In this document: positions 3,267-5,589 of the stretch, one piece after another
How positions within the stretch are numbered: position 1 is the stretch's first letter
How the letters are laid out: each line of letters opens with the position of its first letter
Assembly (NCBI GenBank): GCA_002392265.1
Contig: DGGP01000093.1
Location: 1-5,589 of the forward strand
DNA length: 5,589 bases
Source: Firmicutes bacterium UBA3871
GTDB lineage: Bacteria; Bacillota; Clostridia; Peptostreptococcales; Anaerovoracaceae
Direction: 5' to 3'
Notes under the pieces: model-generated
What the model was told of the DNA's origin: nothing
The model's input: the letters and a program-made list of their open reading frames with translations, nothing else
The model's database searches: none
Translations under genes and position numbers: made by a program

Positions 3267-4649
3267 GTGGGATTGATACTTTCAAAGTTCGGCGGCCGCT
3301 GCATCGGAGATGTAGAAGAGCTTGCCAAAATTAAAAATATAATACGAGGAGACATCGCCATCCCGGGCACCGCAGGCACAACCACACCAGACATCCCGGG
3401 CACCGCAGGCACGTCCGCTCCGGAGCGCCGCTACATAGTGGTTTCCGCGCCGGGCAAGCGCAGCGAAGAGGATCAAAAGATTACGGACCTGCTCTACCTC
3501 TGCTTCTCGAACATCGAGCACAACGTGCCGTACCAGCAGGTGTTTCAGGTGGTCTGCGAGCGCTTCCTCGCAATTGCTGCGGGGCTGGGCATCCGAATCG
3601 ATCTGGCGGGCGAGTTTCTTGCCATCCAGAAAAAGATGGAGCACGGCGGCACTGAAGACTACATCGCCAGCCGCGGCGAGTACATAATGGCAAAGATTCT
3701 CGCGGCGTATCTGGACATGGACTTCGTCGACGCCGAAGGGCTGATTCTGTTCGACAAGTTCGGCCGCCTGATGGAAGAAGAGACTGACCGCGCCATTCGC
3801 GAAGAGCTCGAGAAGCACGAAACAGCAATCATTCCCGGCTTTTACGGTACACTTCCGGACGGCTCAATCAAGACCTTTGTAAGGGGCGGCAGTGACATTA
3901 CCGGCGCACTTGTGGCAAAGGCGATGCATGCGGACGTTTACGAAAACTGGGGCGACAGAAGCGGCTTTTTGATGGCAGACCCTGCGATAGTCGAAAACCC
4001 TCGCCAGATAGAGCACATGACTTATGCGGAGCTCAGGGAGCTGTCTTATATCGGAAGCCCCATGATGCCGGAAGCATCAATCTTTCCGGTGCGCAGAGCA
4101 GGCATACCGCTTCACATCAGAAGCACCGAGGACCTTTCAAACCCCGGCACGCTGATTACAACCGAGCCGTCTGACATCAGATGTAAGGAAAGCGAGCTGA
4201 CGGGAGTGGCAGGCAGTGCAAACTTCGCAGTATTTTCGGTGTTCCGCGGACTTCTGGGCGGCGAAAAGGGAGTGCTCCGCAAAATCCTGTCGGTATTCGA
4301 AGACTGGGACATCAGCGTGGAGCATGTGCCGAGCGGGATAGACAGCTTGTCCGTCATTGTCAGCGCAGATGCCGTAGAGGGCAAGGAAGACGAAATCGTG
4401 GATGAGCTTAGACGAAAGATTCGGCCGGAGAATGTGGTGGTCGAAAGAGTGGCGCTTATGAATGTAGTAGGCAGCGCATTCTATCACCGTCCGGGCTGTG
4501 CGGCAAAGACCATGACCGCGCTTGCAAAGGAAGGCATCAGCTTGCGCATGATAGACCAGGGCGCATCTGAAATCAACATCATACTCGGAGTGGCACCGGA
4601 GGAATTCGAAACTGCGGTGAGAGCCATATATAAAGCTTTTGAGGGGTAA
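3267..4649 (+). CDS. lysC: Aspartate kinase (monofunctional) with repeat insertion
   Basis: A 460-residue aspartokinase, which phosphorylates aspartate as the first step towards lysine, threonine, methionine and, in spore formers, dipicolinate. The amino-acid kinase domain (about 1-300) shows SKFGG (6-10), RRYIVVSAPGKR (54-65), YIASRGEY (132-139), IPGFYGTLPDGS (189-200), RGGSDITGALVAKAMHADVY (206-225) and FLMADPAIVENP (234-245). Two ACT domains for effector binding follow (about 311-460). It begins with GTG. Oddities: residues 30-52 carry an in-frame tandem repeat absent from the relatives I know. KFGG is followed by RC instead of the usual T/S-S. The ELSYxGxxxxH region reads ELSYIGSPMMPEA (258-270) with Pro instead of His. 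The frame is intact and all other motifs are good, so it is probably active. The downstream membrane-protein gene starts 18 nt later. Confidence 0.95.
   Translation: MGLILSKFGGRCIGDVEELAKIKNIIRGDIAIPGTAGTTTPDIPGTAGTSAPERRYIVVSAPGKRSEEDQKITDLLYLCFSNIEHNVPYQQVFQVVCERFLAIAAGLGIRIDLAGEFLAIQKKMEHGGTEDYIASRGEYIMAKILAAYLDMDFVDAEGLILFDKFGRLMEEETDRAIREELEKHETAIIPGFYGTLPDGSIKTFVRGGSDITGALVAKAMHADVYENWGDRSGFLMADPAIVENPRQIEHMTYAELRELSYIGSPMMPEASIFPVRRAGIPLHIRSTEDLSNPGTLITTEPSDIRCKESELTGVAGSANFAVFSVFRGLLGGEKGVLRKILSVFEDWDISVEHVPSGIDSLSVIVSADAVEGKEDEIVDELRRKIRPENVVVERVALMNVVGSAFYHRPGCAAKTMTALAKEGISLRMIDQGASEINIILGVAPEEFETAVRAIYKAFEG
3360..3425 (+). repeat. Two tandem 33-bp units inside lysC
   Basis: Units 3360-3392 and 3393-3425 share a perfect 21-bp stretch (CATCCCGGGCACCGCAGGCA plus C, at 3359-3379 and 3392-3412) and then diverge. 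They encode IPGTAGTTTPD and IPGTAGTSAPE, so the 11-residue period keeps the frame. The protein would read naturally if the pair were absent (IIRGD joined to PERRYIVVSAPGKR). Confidence 0.9.
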
Positions 4650-4667
4650 AGGAGGCCCCGGACAGGA

Positions 4668-5589
4668 ATGGAACATAGTATCGCCGTATACATAGTGGCC
4701 ATAGTCGTACTCCTGATTTTTTCGGGATATTTCTCCGCGACAGAGACCGCTTTTACGTCGCTGAATCGCGTGAGACTGAAAAATGCCGCGTCTGACGGAG
4801 ATTCGCGGGCCAGACTGGTGCTCGACCTTGCGGAGGAATTCGACAAGGTGCTTTCAACAATTCTGATAGGAAACAACATTGTAAACATCACAATGACAGC
4901 GGTTGCAACCGTGCTGTTTGTGGACCTGTACGGGTCGTACGGTGCTACGATTGCTACAATTGTGACCACGGTCATTGTGCTGATATTCGGTGAGATTTCG
5001 CCGAAATCCATAGCAAAGGAAAGGCCGGAAGCGTTTGCGAAGTTTGCTGCGCCGCTGCTGCGCGTGAACATGGTTATATTCACGCCGCTGACCTTTATCT
5101 TTAAAAAGTGGAAGGTGCTGATCACCAAAATCTTTAACCTCGAAGAAGACCACGGCATTACCGAGGAGGAGCTTCTCACGATGGTTGAAGAGGCTGAAAC
5201 CGAGGGCGGCATCGACGAAGAGCAGTCGGAGCTCATACAAAATGCGATTGAGTTTAACGAGCTTGATGCGCTTGATGTACTGACGCCGAGAACGGATCTG
5301 GTTGCAATCGATATAGAAACCGAAGCCGAAGAGGTCGGGAAAATCTTTAAATATACAGGGTTTTCGAGACTGCCCGTGTACGAGGACGATCTCGACAATA
5401 TCCTCGGCGTTATAAACCAGAAGGATTTCCACAACTTCGTGGTGGCTCAGGATAAAGGCATTTCGGATGTTATAAAGCCGGTCGTTTTCGTGGCGCCTTC
5501 GATGAAAATCGCAGCGCTTCTTAAAAAGCTGCAGACGGCAAAGTCGCACATGGCAATCATCGTTGACGAATACGGCGGCACGATGGGCA
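4668..5589 (+). CDS. CNNM/CorC (HlyC-type) membrane protein with CBS domains, partial
   Basis: The first 307 residues of a protein that continues past the window; full-length relatives are about 420-440 residues. The N-terminal DUF21/CNNM membrane domain (about 1-150) has hydrophobic segments near 5-20, 62-85, 93-109 and 125-145. It also shows the family motifs SGYFSATETAFTSLN (19-33), IGNNIVNI (67-74) and GEISPKSIAKE (108-118). A linker with GITEEELLTMVEEAETEG (163-180) leads to a CBS pair: VLTPRTDLVAID to GVINQKD (204-253) and VFVAPSMKIAALL to IIVDEYGGTMG (273-307). The hydrophobic CorC_HlyC tail is outside the window. CNNM/CorC proteins are linked to magnesium and other cation transport, often efflux; older names such as hemolysin C are unreliable. 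GGAGG (4651-4655) is the nearest strong ribosome binding site, 12 nt before ATG 4668, a longer gap than usual. It follows lysC by 18 nt and is probably in the same operon. Confidence 0.93.
   Translation, partial: MEHSIAVYIVAIVVLLIFSGYFSATETAFTSLNRVRLKNAASDGDSRARLVLDLAEEFDKVLSTILIGNNIVNITMTAVATVLFVDLYGSYGATIATIVTTVIVLIFGEISPKSIAKERPEAFAKFAAPLLRVNMVIFTPLTFIFKKWKVLITKIFNLEEDHGITEEELLTMVEEAETEGGIDEEQSELIQNAIEFNELDALDVLTPRTDLVAIDIETEAEEVGKIFKYTGFSRLPVYEDDLDNILGVINQKDFHNFVVAQDKGISDVIKPVVFVAPSMKIAALLKKLQTAKSHMAIIVDEYGGTMG

Noticed and set aside
4484..5549. Long open frames on the minus strand opposite lysC and the CNNM gene
   Set aside because: They are antisense shadows of well-supported genes, have low-complexity Ser/Ile-rich or Arg-rich composition, and lack ribosome binding sites.

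Overview
The window looks like a chromosomal segment of a Bacillota bacterium, probably Clostridia. This rests on strong AGGAGG-type ribosome binding sites, TTGNNN-N17-TAnAAT promoters, short hairpin plus T-tract terminators, and a monofunctional aspartate kinase of the type I associate with Clostridia. I cannot assign a genus. Core metabolic genes sit at both ends, with an accessory block between them.

Left core (1-933, + strand): the 3' end of metK (S-adenosylmethionine synthetase) is followed 31 nt later by a free methionine-R-sulfoxide reductase with the family's three cysteines at the expected spacing. A terminator closes this pair. One gene repairs oxidised free methionine and the other consumes methionine.

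Accessory block (about 934-3123): on the minus strand lies a MazE/MazF-like toxin-antitoxin operon with an ATGA overlap, a near-consensus promoter and a 10-bp direct repeat over the promoter. Just upstream of it is a 32-codon remnant of a HigA/XRE-type antitoxin, so an older module has decayed here. A second terminator, nearly identical to the first, lies on the far side of this block. Next comes a gene-free stretch (1738-2103) with five copies of a TAGTGCATAG motif in both orientations arranged around a terminator hairpin. A Fic-domain gene follows on the + strand. It has its own promoter inside a 13-bp dyad, a basic N-terminal region and a variant Fic motif in which the catalytic His is Gln. 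The Fic gene lies between two perfect 23-bp direct repeats (2058-2080 and 3101-3123), which suggests it arrived as a cassette.

Right core (3124-5589, + strand): an extended -10 promoter and a leader with two hairpins precede an aspartate kinase that starts at GTG 3267. It carries an in-frame 2 x 11-residue repeat in its N-terminal kinase lobe and a few departures from conserved residues. Eighteen bases later begins a CNNM/CorC-type membrane protein (DUF21 plus CBS pair) that runs off the window.

The most notable points are the Fic cassette (direct repeats, dyad operator, His-to-Gln motif), the MazF-like toxin lacking the usual catalytic loop, the TAGTGCATAG repeat cluster, and the repeat insertion in aspartate kinase. 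No database search was possible, so family calls rest on motif recognition.
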